Of a DNA stretch of 64,000 bases, positions 13,426 through 23,222 are shown piece by piece. Each line of letters begins with the position of its first letter. Position 1 is the first letter of the stretch. The position numbers and the translations under genes are program-made. The notes under the pieces were generated by a model. The model did no database searches, was not told where the DNA came from, and saw only the letters and a list, made by a program, of their open reading frames with translations. The DNA comes from Mixophyes australis (taxonomy: Eukaryota > Chordata > Amphibia > Anura > Limnodynastidae). The stretch covers positions 55,691,521-55,755,520 of the forward strand of contig JAVHZZ010000003.1 in assembly GCA_036250195.1 (NCBI GenBank). Direction: 5' to 3'.

Positions 13426-14778
13426 AAATGTTCTGTTTTGAAAGGGTGCTTCCAAAGATCAAGAAGTGGATGACAAGTAGGCACACTTGCACACGCAGAG
13501 AAGCATTGCTGGTCCCAACATTTTGCTGTTCATGAATTCCCCTATTGTGTCTGCTTTCAGTATAGTCTTCTCATTATAATGTGTTATTTTTACATGCTAT
13601 TATTGTTTAGTCAATAGACCAGACAACCAGATTTCGCATTGTATGGGCTTAAGACTCCATTAACAGTAGTGAGCATTAAAAAGTATTTATGAACATTTTG
13701 GCAAGGTCTCAGGATTTAAGTGTTTGTGTAACTAAACAAAGTTTGCATTAAAAAAAAAACCTATCCCCTATATTAAAGAACATGTTTAATATAAGAACAC
13801 AATAATACATACAATGACATAAGCTCTAGATTTTTATATTAAAGTTCAATCATGTTTAATTTTATATAGCATATATTAAACACTTAGTATATCGGTAATA
13901 GCTGTAATTTTATTTTTTTATTATTTTGTCTGAACAACACAAAAGAAATCAGAAAAAGTTTACAACAAAAATGAACACATTTCTAAGGTAAAAATATTAT
14001 AGTTAACTAAAATGTACACCAATTTTCTTTCGGCCTTGTTATTTCACAAATCATTAAACATAACAGAAATGTTAAAGTAAATATGTCCTGCCCTGGAAAA
14101 TGCAGAAGGTCAAAGCATAAAGTTGTAATGGTCTCTGAGAGTGCCCATTAGGTTAGGCCATTACATAGAGGGCTAGTACATAATTACCCTTATTTTGTCA
14201 TCCTAAAACAGTAGATGGAGCTGTTTATGATTACGGATGCAGCCCACCCATGTAGTAAAATTTGATTGTGGTCAAAGGCCACCTTCTTACTCCAAATCAT
14301 ATTTTTTTTAAATACCACTGAAAAGGATAATATTTTTTCCAACCACATTAGAAAAATAACAGCAGACATATACATCAAATGTTTCCTTTTGCTAATGTTT
14401 TTTTTTTTGGGGTTCTGAAAATTAGAATTTAAATAAGTATTACCCACAAATACATTGTATACAGTATTATACAGATGGTTAATTTCAGCTGCACTCAGAA
14501 TGTATTTCATCTTACAAAATATTCATACATTACATACAGGTATGACAAAGCAGCAGCAGATAATAATAAGGGTGTTTGGGATGGTAATTCAGGCCCAGAA
14601 CAGTAGACGAGATTCAAACATTCCTCATTGAAACACAAAACCCAACTATTCTGTGTTGGTATCAATATAAAATAACTCTATGTTACTTAAAAGTCAGTGT
14701 GCACATTTTCGTCTCCTATTGGTGGGCTACATCATTTTCATTCTATTGCATAACTCATACTTCTGCAGACAAGTCTAT
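13426..14778. other. No gene or element recognised
   Basis: AT-rich DNA with scattered poly-T and poly-A tracts. The 106-codon antisense frame at 14190-14510 is lysine- and asparagine-rich with no recognisable domain; I do not call it. Confidence 0.5.
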
Positions 14779-15786
14779 ATCATCATCATCATCATCATCA
14801 TCATTTATTTATAGAGCGCCAGCAAATTTCGTAGCGCTTTACAATTGCCGAAAAATCACCTCTGATCTCCATAATCACCATAATCATCTGCACCACAGAT
14901 TATGTAGCGCTGGACAGTCAACTTACAGATAAAAGATGAGTACAATAATATTAATGGCCGATACAGTGACAAGAATACAATTAAGCATAATAATGCCTCC
15001 ATGGATGGTCATGAGCTAGCAATAATAGAATGAGGTAGTAGAGCAGACACCTTAAGACATGACAACAAGTTCATGCGATGGAGGTCAACATGAAATATAA
15101 AGAGGGACTGCCTGTGAATGCTTACATTGCAAAGTGAGGGTGGATTTAGAGACTGTAGTTGCAAATGGGGCAAGTAGGTGAAAATGGGGCAATAGTGAAT
15201 GTGGTGAATGGATGAGGCAGGTGGAGTGGATGTGTGGAGTTAGCGGTTGGGAAGACAAGCATTAAGAGGCGAGTTTGAAGGATGGGGTAGTCTGGTAGGC
15301 ATGGAGTTCCATAGGTGGGAGAAGGGTAGGATAAGTGTTAGAAATTGAAGTAGGAGGAGGTAATGAGGGGGTTAGAGAGTTGAAGGTCAGAGGCAGAGTA
15401 AAGTGTATGTGCTGCAATGTACCTTGTGATGAGGGCAGAGATATATGGAGAGGAGTTGCTGGTGAGGTCCTTGCAGGTGAGGGTGAACAGATAGAATAAA
15501 ATTCTTGAGGCAATGGGGAACTAGAGATTTACAGAGAGGGACAGCTGATAAGGAGTGGTGAGAGAGAAAGATAAGCTTAGCCACAGGCATTCAGTGTGTA
15601 TTGAAGAAAGGAAAGTGGGTTTGGTGAAGCCCAGTGAGGAGGAGGTTACAGTATTAAAGGGGGGAAATAATGAGCGAATGGACCAGGGTTTTAGTTGCTT
15701 CTTTAGTGAGGAAGGGACATATTTAACAATGTTGTGGAGATGGAGGTGGTAGGATTGCGAGAGGTCATTTTTCTGCACTCCCTAAA
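14779..15786 (-). mobile_element. L2-tailed dispersed repeat, minus orientation
   Basis: Starting from the plus-strand left, it begins with (ATC)n, then ATTTATTTATAGAGCGCC and GTAGCGCTTTACAATTG. This is the reverse complement of an L2-type 3' end and tail. About 900 bp of purine-rich sequence follows (GGTTACAGTATTAAAGG, GATAATGAGCG-like words) that translates to no RT. I recognise the layout as a common amphibian repeat type, possibly a non-autonomous passenger of L2 machinery, but cannot name the family. Confidence 0.55.
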
Positions 15787-16483
15787 TAGAACAAGTAATC
15801 AATTCACATCTACAATTAGCAGATATCTACTCTCTGATTGGTGATTAGTGCAGGTTCTGGAGGTTGATTGCTGGAGGAAAGTCAGGCTGAATAAGTAGAG
15901 CTCTGTGTGTTAGGTTACATTAAATGTCAATTCTGGCACATATTTGTAGTCATCAGTACCAGTGTATGATAATCCACTGGTGTGTTAGAATGTAAAGGCC
16001 TCACCTTGATCTCTTGGTGCACCTACCCTTCCTTTTAGGATGTAGGCTCTCACTAACAGGGCCCTGTTTCCTTGTCTTCTCCTTCCACTATTGCATCTTG
16101 TACCTTGAGGTACCCTAGCCCTTTTTCTTCAACCCGGACCAACTTCACTTTTGACTTACCTTCACTCTTACACACTGCCCTCTAATTAACTTGATCGGCT
16201 TTACCATGTTACCTGGTAATCTGTTAACTAGTAGATGTTTGATCTTTGTATTTTTATGTTTAGTCGATGAACTTATTTTGTATTGTACTGTGGATATTTG
16301 CTGTCTGTGTATTGTTTACTACTGTAAAGATGGTCCCTGAACTCCACATAACAGTCTGGCCAGGATCTCAGATGTCTCACCAGCCGGATGTCTTCCCTCA
16401 TTTACAGTTCAGCTGGAATCCTGGGCTCTCTCATGCTCCCTCATTCTTTGTGTTATAATTCTCCTCCTCCTCCCATGCTAACA
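15787..16483. other. No gene or element recognised
   Basis: Mixed composition, moderately C/T-rich around 16020-16200. Short frames such as 16267-16458 lack any domain. Confidence 0.45.
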
Positions 16484-18745
16484 CCAGGGGAGGGCTAGGC
16501 CAGAGGGCAGGGGGGCATGTGCCCGCCAGGCCGCTCGTCCATAATACATTTTGGGCCATCAGGTCAGCAGGGGTGATGCACGTCCATTACTACAGTGCCT
16601 ATTGACAGAGAGACGGCGCATCGGCTCACTGCAGCGTCCTGACGTGAAAAAAAGATGTCAGGGCACTGCCAGGACAGAGGAGACAAGGTGGAGCCTGCAC
16701 GGACGTAACAAGAAGACGCAGGAAGAAGTTACAGAAAGAAGAAAAAAATGAAGCTCTGGAGCGTTCAGGTAATTAAATTAAAGGGAAGGGGGTGGAGACA
16801 GGGGGAGGCTGGTGAAACAGGGGTGCTGAAGACACGAGGAGGCTGGTGAAATGGAGTTGCTGGTGAGAAGGGGGTGCTGTAGACAAGAGGATGCTGGTGA
16901 GAAGGGGATACTGATGAGAAGGGGGTGCTGGAGACAAGAGGAGGCTGGTGAAAAGGGGGTGCTGGAGACAAGAGAAGGCTGGTGAAAAGGGGGCATTGGT
17001 GAGAAGGGGCGCTGGAGACAAGAGAAGGCTGGTAAAAAGGGGGGTGCTGGAGACAAGAGGAGGCTGGTGAAAAAGGGGGGGGCTGGTGAGAAGGGGGGTG
17101 CCGGAGACAAGAGGAGGCTGGTGAGAAGGGGGGTGATGAGAAGGGGGTGTTGGAGACAAGATGAGGCTGGTGAGAAGGGGAGGCTGATGAGAAGGGGGAC
17201 TAATGAAAAAAGGGGGCTTGAGACAAGAGGAGGCTGGTGAGAAGAAGGGGCTGGTGAGAAGATGGGCTGGAGACAAGGGAGGGCTGATGACAAGAGGAGG
17301 CTGGTGAGAAGGTGGTGCTGATGACAAGAGGAGGCTGGTGAGAAGAGGGGATTGAAGACAAAAAGGGGCTGGTGAGAAGAGGGGGCTGGAGATTTCAAGG
17401 GGCAGGGGGGTGGAGAGAAGAGGGGGATATAGTAATGCATGATGCATGCTGTTAAAATACATAAATAATATAAAAAATAAATCAGCAAAATATTAATTTG
17501 CAATAATAATCTCTATTAAAAATGAGGAAGGTTGTAACCCATAATTTGATTGTGGAGCTGGTGGGGAAATAGACATTTGTATTACATTGGAATGTTAATA
17601 ACTTAATGTTGGGGCTGGTGAGGGGTAAAATCGGTCTGTTTGTTAAATGTGGAGATTATTAATTTTATGTCTGGGCTGATGGGTGGGGTATGTTTGTTTA
17701 TTAAATGGGAATGTTATAAATGTTATTATTTTATTGTAGAGGATTGGTTGGGGAGAAGGAGGCTTTTAATTTAATGTTGGATTAGTTAGGGGAAGAAGGC
17801 ATTATTATTAAACATGGGTGCTATTAATTTTATGTCGGGGTTATATGGAAGAAAATAGACATTACACTTAAATGCTATTAATTAAATTCTGGAGCTGATT
17901 GGATGGAAGTAGGCCTATTTATCCAACAGAAAAAGCTACTGATTTAATGTCCGTCTGGTTGTGGGGAAGGAGGCCTAGATTCTTCACTCACTTCTCAGCT
18001 TTTCAGAAGGTGAATAATAACTATCTCTTATCCAAACAGGACCCCAACATTCCAGGATCTGGCCAAGCAGCAACGGAGTATAAGACCAGCAGCCAGAAAA
18101 CACTGGTGATGCGTAACTCCCATAAAGGTACGTTGTAGAAAGAGGTAACCTATTGGTCCAGTGGCAAACGCAGTGCAGACAGCCTATGGAGTCCGCTCAT
18201 AGTAGGCAGCATTGCATACTGCTTGATATGGCCGTGCCATTCATTGATAGAAAATTGGTACTACAGCTTCCAGTACAATATTCTATAAACAGACGACACA
18301 CCCTAATCCAGTAGTATGTGATGGCCACCTGTGCGTGGACTGCATAGGCAGCCTACGCTGCATTTCTCTATAGTGCTACGGGGCTCCTCCCCTAGACTAC
18401 GGGAGCCCTGTAGCAACAAATGACTGAGTGCGATCACCACAGTATTGATGGGCCAGGATGTCAAAGATTATAATCAGACAGGTATGTAAAAAAGGGAAGG
18501 AACATATACAATAAAATGCGTATATAAAGAGAGGTTTGTTTTTTGTTGCATTATTTATTTTCATTTTTTAAGATTTACATTTATAATAATAAATGTACTG
18601 CTGGATTAAACAACACTAAAAAAACCCTTTTTATATTGATAAATATAAATTATACCAAAAACAACCCTTTAAGAATAGGTCGCTACTTGTGGGCCAGTGC
18701 TGTATGCTTGCTCCCCGGGCTGAAGTCTGCCAGCCCCTGGCTAAC
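16484..18745 (+). mobile_element. Unclassified repetitive element with internal minisatellite, copy A
   Basis: Segments shared in the same strand sense with 47103-48350 show a repeat family: the start (GGGCTAGGCC, GGGGGCATGTGCCC, CATTTTGGGCC); a piece with GGTCCAGTGG and AGACAGCCTA (near 18150), then AGTACAATATTCT; and the end (ACCAAAAAC, CCTTTAAGAATAGG, GGGCCAGTGCTGT, AAGTCTGCCAGCCC). Each copy has a different G-rich minisatellite. I see no transposase, RT or clear terminal repeat, so the class is unknown and the borders are approximate. Confidence 0.5.
16790..17420 (+). repeat. G-rich minisatellite (GGAGACAAGAGGAGGCTGG-type)
   Basis: More than fifteen imperfect units of about 30-40 bp, built from GAGGCTGGTGA, GAAGGGGG, TGCTGGAGACAA. 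The two strands are strongly skewed (G on plus). On the minus strand the array produces overlapping proline/serine-rich frames of 229 and 241 codons. These result from a repeat with no stops and are not supported as proteins. Confidence 0.9.
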
Positions 18746-19768
18746 GCCCTGTCTTCCTTCGCTTCCAATCCCTGGGGTTGGGTTCCTACAATCCTCCTTT
18801 ACCCTGGCACATTCTGAGCGGATATAATCTTACCAGTGCTTCCAGACCCTGTACCCCCTCACCTAAGCCCTGACATGGACTGGGACTTATGCTCTCTCAG
18901 TGGTAAATTGGCACAAAACCTCCAGTGTTTAGTGACTGTTCACCACCTACAAAGGAAGCATATGTTGCAGCATCCTGTCTAACTCTTGACTGTTCTCACT
19001 CTCTCCACTCACTGAATGGTGTATATTGGCTAAAGTGAGGGTTTAAAAGGGAAGTCCCCCCCACCCGGGGAGAACGGAAAGCATAAGCAGATAGATTATG
19101 TTTAATAGACCCAGCTAGATCATATAGTTAAATACAAGTATATGTTGCTTATAATCAGGACCACCATTGTGGAAATTTAACTAGCTGTCTAAGGCCAGGA
19201 AGTATCAGTAGGGTTATATTGAGTGCTGGACATTGCTTAGCCATACCTCGCGACTGACCCGTTTCAGCTGGACAGGCCTGATTCAGCCTGGACAAACCGT
19301 ATTCTAAACTGGGTGGCAGAATGTGGGCAGAGATGTGTGACTTGGGGATGTGGTTTGCGTGAGTAGTGCCTATTTTGCCTCATTTGGCCTGGATAAATGT
19401 TGGAAGGAATGTTTAGTGGCTGCTGTGTCACTGATAGTTTTCATCAACTAAAGTCACAAAAGCAGTTCTGAATTAAGCATTTATTCAGCTAGTCAAACAT
19501 GGCATTCAGAAGCTGGGGGAAGCTTTTGATTGGAATCACTAATCAAGGTTGTGATAGCTTCTGAATGCTGATGCATGATAAAACATTCAGAATTCCTCTT
19601 GTGTCACTAACAGTAATAATAACAAAATAAAGCAAAGATAATATTAAGTGTGTTGTTAAGGTAACAAGTAATCCTCATGGGGTGTCGATAACCATGTGTT
19701 ATAAAGTACGCCATGGACACCGTCATGTATCTTTATTCACACAAGATTATACTATGGGTCATTAAGTG
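18746..19768. other. Left flank of the provirus; nothing coding
   Basis: There is no recognisable gene. A 13-bp perfect inverted repeat, GCATTCAGAAGCT / AGCTTCTGAATGC (19503-19515 and 19555-19567), may be the core of an old foldback element. The final AGTG (19765-19768) is the left copy of the provirus target duplication. Confidence 0.5.
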
Positions 19769-20382
19769 TGTCGAAGTCAGCAAATTGGATAAAGTCATTT
19801 CAATTAAAGTCTAGCAAACTTGGTTGTCTTTGTCTGAAAAGATGCGTACGGTACGCATCGACGTACAAGGGCACGCTACGGCGTGAAAGGGCGTACGCAT
19901 CCACTACACGTGGCAGCAACAGTAATTGGTCTTTTACCATACATTCGCACAAACACGCATACTTATAAAATAGTACACATTATTGGTAGTTGCAACACAT
20001 AGTCAGTTATGTTGAAATATAGTAGTATTTATATGTTATATCAGAGTTACATGCATATTAGTGAAATACACAGAACGGGTTAAAGGAATAACATCATGAG
20101 TGGTATCATAATGAACCTTGTTACATATCCTACTGTTTGGTGCGCTCTGCGAGGGAATCGCAGAGTGCATACGCAAGTTATGAATGATAGGGAATTATGA
20201 ACTACTTAAGACTAAGGAATTCTGGCGGGAAGAGCAGAGCATACCCCCTGCAGAGATGACCCCCTCCTTTGGATTCCTTAGGATGAACCAGCCAATGATT
20301 GACGACCCCTTGGACATTCCTGAGACCCGGACCAATAGATGCAAGCCATACCATCTTCATTGTATTACTGTATTTGATTGTG

Positions 20383-20390
20383 TATATAAG
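20383..20390 (+). promoter_or_regulatory. TATA box of the provirus promoter (5' LTR)
   Basis: TATATAAG in the last third of the LTR, about 150 bp before the AATAAA. By comparison with other retroviruses transcription should start some 25-30 bp downstream, giving an R region of roughly 100-150 bp. The same box in the 3' LTR is at 29393-29400. Confidence 0.75.
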
Positions 20391-20531
20391 CAGCAGCTTG
20401 TGATCCAGAGTGCAGACTTCTTGTCCCCAGACTTCAGGATTGAATGACTGCACTGGATCCAGAGCGCCTGCGATAAGTAACGGCTGTATTTACTATTACT
20501 TCGCTTGAGCATATTTTTTCCACTTATTGCG

Positions 20532-20537
20532 AATAAA
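20532..20537 (+). promoter_or_regulatory. Polyadenylation signal in the LTR
   Basis: AATAAA within GCGAATAAATC; the functional copy for the genomic RNA would be the one in the 3' LTR at 29542-29547. A GT-rich stretch (TTTGTGCGTTG) follows, as expected for a downstream element. Confidence 0.8.
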
Positions 20538-20609
20538 TCTTTGTGCGTTGGAAACACAAATCGAGGTTCGACAATCGTTATTGGTTAGCGACTATACGCA
20601 CATAACAAT

Positions 20610-20627
20610 TGGGGGCTCGTGAGCTTT
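20610..20627 (+). promoter_or_regulatory. Primer-binding site, tRNA-Pro-like
   Basis: TGGGGGCTCGT begins 2 bp after the 5' LTR and matches the complement of the tRNA-Pro 3' end, the primer of many gammaretroviruses. The match stops after 11 nt; the remaining bases of the usual 18-nt site differ. Either the site has decayed or the primer is a diverged tRNA-Pro. Confidence 0.8.
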
Positions 20628-21601
20628 GGAGGTTTCGTTGCCGATGATACGCAAGACCAACGGATTTCGGTTCCTCAACAAAGGGTGGAGACGCGTCATA
20701 AACGGGTAAGAACGCATGGTGTTCAAAACCTGAATTTTGCTCTGTGTTGCGAAACCGAATGTCCGTTTTGCATTATCTAGGGCACGCTAACTAGAACCTA
20801 GGGACAAAAGAGAAAACTGTTTCTTTTTTCTGTCATTGTGCGTTTTAACTGTATTGCATTGTTTAGCGTATGTGTACTTCCTGCTGTGCGTACGCAAACT
20901 TCCGGTAAACTTGCCACGTGGTTAAACAATCGTTTTGATAGTTATTATACATGCATAGTATAATTACTTGTGAAAGCCTCTGAGACATTATTACTATTGT
21001 TGGGAACTTTTGATTTTCTGCGCAGAAAAGGTGTATAGTGTGTGATGTTGTAACGTAGATACACTGTTTTATTGTTGAGGTGCTCAGTTGCTGTCTGACG
21101 AGGCGGATTGCCCAACTGAAGGACGGTATACAGGGCAGGTATACCGAATGCGAAAACTGGGTTTTCGCAAAGCGCTACCAATAGATCGCAAGGTTTGCTA
21201 ATAATTAGTATTGGTAGGCAGTGCGATCCGGTCGCACCGTTAGTGCGAATTGGTGAAGCAGCTAGGAGGAATTATACTGGAAAGGCAGGTTGATTGTATC
21301 TACTTTGCGCTCCCAGCGATAATAAACTCAGCAGATTTTGTGGTTTAGCCAGGGTATCGAGGAGCTGATAGCCCTTGGGGCCCACAGTGATATTTCTGTA
21401 TTAGGGAAAAGCGAGTGAGCGCGGCTAAAGGAAATACGTTCACCGAGGATTATAGATCTCTAGCGGTGAGTATAGCAACAGAGTTGAAATTATTAGGTGG
21501 AAAGAACAGAGCATTGCGGTGTGTCTGTATTTCACATTTGGCCGGAAGGAACAGAGCATTGCGGTGTGTCTGTGTTCCGGGTAGAAGGTATATTGTTCAA
21601 C
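20628..21601 (+). promoter_or_regulatory. Untranslated leader of the provirus
   Basis: About 970 bp between the primer site and the gag start, where packaging and dimerisation signals should lie. GGGTAAG at 20704-20710 is a good candidate splice donor for the env message. A 45-bp tandem duplication is at 21504-21593. An in-frame stop at 21494 shows that no long N-terminally extended Gag is encoded in this copy. Confidence 0.65.
21504..21593 (+). repeat. 45-bp tandem duplication upstream of gag
   Basis: The 25-bp core starting GAACAGAGCATTGCGG is at 21504-21528 and again at 21549-21573, period 45 bp. It ends just before the gag ATG at 21602. The period is a multiple of three and is open in the gag frame. 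Confidence 0.8.
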
Positions 21602-22072
21602 ATGGGTGCTAAGCATATGCTAGAGATGGTCAGTGTACTGCCTAAGGAAGGCCCTATTGGTTCAGCGAGGTTTCTCATGTGTAAGAAATATGGTGCATAT
21701 GCAACTGTGTATTGTGACACGTGGGTCGGGATGACCAAAGCTTGTGATAGGCCTTTCCCAACAATAGGGAGTTTTAATGCAGAGGTACTGAATACTGTAA
21801 AAGATAGAATATGGTTGATCAAGTCAACGAAAAAGAGAAATAGACATAATGATTGTTTAAAATTGTGGCAAATGGAAGGTAACATGTGGCAGAGCAGCGA
21901 ATGCAAACCGGAAATAGGCGTGGCGAAAAGCGCGCGCAAGGCGGATGTAACCATTGAGAAGCGTGGCGAACTCAGTGCAAGTGCGCCCCCGCCACCTTAT
22001 GTGGTGGGAGGGGTAAGTACAGCCGTTGTTAAAACTGAAAATAGAAAAATTACTAAGTTGTACCCTGTTTAA
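21602..22072 (+). pseudogene. gag: gag, N-terminal part (matrix and late-domain region), ends at a premature TAA
   Basis: I chose the ATG at 21602 because it gives MGAKHML, with glycine at position 2 for N-myristoylation of the matrix domain. The 156-residue open part contains a basic stretch (STKKRNRH) and PPPPY at residues 129-133, a late domain of the kind that recruits NEDD4-type ubiquitin ligases for budding. In gammaretroviruses the PPPY lies between matrix and capsid, as here. Translation stops at TAA (22070-22072). The downstream sequence continues in the same frame with capsid, so this is a nonsense mutation and not the natural end. As it stands no full-length Gag can be made. Confidence 0.88.
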
Positions 22073-22924
22073 AATCAGTTTCAATCAAGTGTATCTGAAA
22101 ACGAAGATGAACCCACTGTGATTTCGGCCATTGCCCATGCTGTTAATGTACTAGAGGCTCAGCGCAAGTATGAGAAAATGGCTGAGATAGGTGAGAGTAG
22201 CGTGATCACTAGGAGTGAAAGTGTTCTAAATCTAGGGCCTGTAAATCCTGTAGCGTCCCCTGAAGTTAGTGTACCAGAGGGTGTGTTCCCGGTCCGCACA
22301 ATATCAGTTCCCAATGGGAAACCGGATAAGGATGGTGTAGTTCCTTTAAGAAATGTTACAATGCATTGTCCCTGGACTAGATCAGAATTACGTTCCATTA
22401 TGACTGAATTCCCAGATCCTAGAAAAGAGTTAGCTAAATGTCAGAAATTTGTTAAAGACTTAGGGAATGCTCATGAACCAACCAGTAAGGATTGGCGGGT
22501 AGTGTTGAGGGCGTGTCTTCCTCCCAATACTAACATACAAAAATTTATTGGAGATTGTTTGTTGGAGGAAGATGACACCCTGATTGATGAGATTAACCAA
22601 CGGAATATAGAACAAATTGTCAAACACTTAGCCATCTGTTTTCCAGTAGTAGTAAATTGGAGTAAGATTTTCACCATTAAACAAAAGGATAGTGAAACTG
22701 CCTCAGATTACTTTGCTAGAGCTATAACAGCGATTGCACGATTTACTGGGATATCCAACATAAGTGAGGACCCACATCACAGAGAGGTAGCTGTAGGGGT
22801 ACTGATGGATGGCCTTAGGGAAAATTTAAAGACGAGAGTACAAACCACATTACCTAATTGGAGAGGCGTCACGGTAGACTTCCTTAGGGAGTCTGCTGTG
22901 GAGCATGACAAGAACCTTTTTTAG
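22073..22924 (+). pseudogene. gag: gag, capsid region
   Basis: In the same frame as the matrix part, 283 codons after the TAA are open. The sequence matches the layout of a gammaretrovirus-type capsid: PLRNVTMHCPWTRSELRSI opens the N-terminal domain, and the C-terminal domain holds the major homology region (FTIKQKDSETASDYFARA) and VGVLMDGLRENLKTRVQ. Capsid forms the particle shell. The frame ends at TAG (22922-22924), directly after a run of six T (22917-22922). Nucleocapsid follows in the +1 frame. The simplest reading is a 1-nt gain in the T run; a sequencing error or +1 frameshifting cannot be excluded. Confidence 0.88.
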
Positions 22925-23222
22925 AAAAAGGGAAGAGAAAAGTGATAGGTTAATGACGGTAAGTATACAGGCTCTAGAAGGGGTGCATACACGACCACCA
23001 GCATACAACCCATATAACAGGAAACCTAAAGTGATCAGGTGTTTCAACTGTAACGAGGAAGGACATTACAGGAGAGATTGTAATAAAGAAAGACTCAATA
23101 CACATAGGGGTGGGTCACATAGATATCCTCCAAGAAAGGATTCACATAGACTAGAAGACTCACATCTACCCGCGCGTATTACGGCAGCAAATGCTGCACG
23201 GGAAATCACTAGTCAGCGCTAG
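22905..23222 (+). pseudogene. gag: gag, nucleocapsid region with CCHC knuckle and UAG terminator
   Basis: This frame overlaps the end of the capsid frame. It first gives a charged stretch (RKREEKSDR), as found at the capsid/nucleocapsid junction of gammaretroviruses. One zinc knuckle follows, C-X2-C-X4-H-X4-C (CFNCNEEGHYRRDC, 23040-23081), then a basic RNA-binding tail. It ends at TAG (23220-23222), followed by GGGTCAGGT in the same frame as pol. This is the gammaretroviral arrangement in which Pol is made by reading through the gag UAG. The ATG at 22905 is not a natural start; the segment belongs to Gag. Confidence 0.88.

Larger units (their letters stand above)
19769..20607 (+). repeat. 5' LTR
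   Basis: 839 bp, beginning TGTCGAAGTC and ending CATAACA. I found no mismatch with the 3' LTR (offset 9010). It contains the TATA box at 20383 and polyadenylation signal at 20532. CGTACG-rich words cluster near its left part (19844-19902). The frames inside it are untranslated LTR sequence. Confidence 0.96.

Noticed and set aside
16773..17503. Two overlapping antisense frames of 229 and 241 codons, proline/serine-rich
   Set aside because: Both lie wholly on a G-rich minisatellite and overlap each other in different frames; the repeat simply lacks stops.
20184..20447. 87-codon frame, repeated at 29194-29457
   Set aside because: Lies in the U3/R region of both LTRs, contains the TATA box, and resembles no LTR-encoded protein I know.
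21532..21954. 140-codon antisense frame under gag (and similar ones under pol and env)
   Set aside because: Shadow of the real sense frames; no antisense promoter or domain visible. An HBZ-like antisense gene is not supported.
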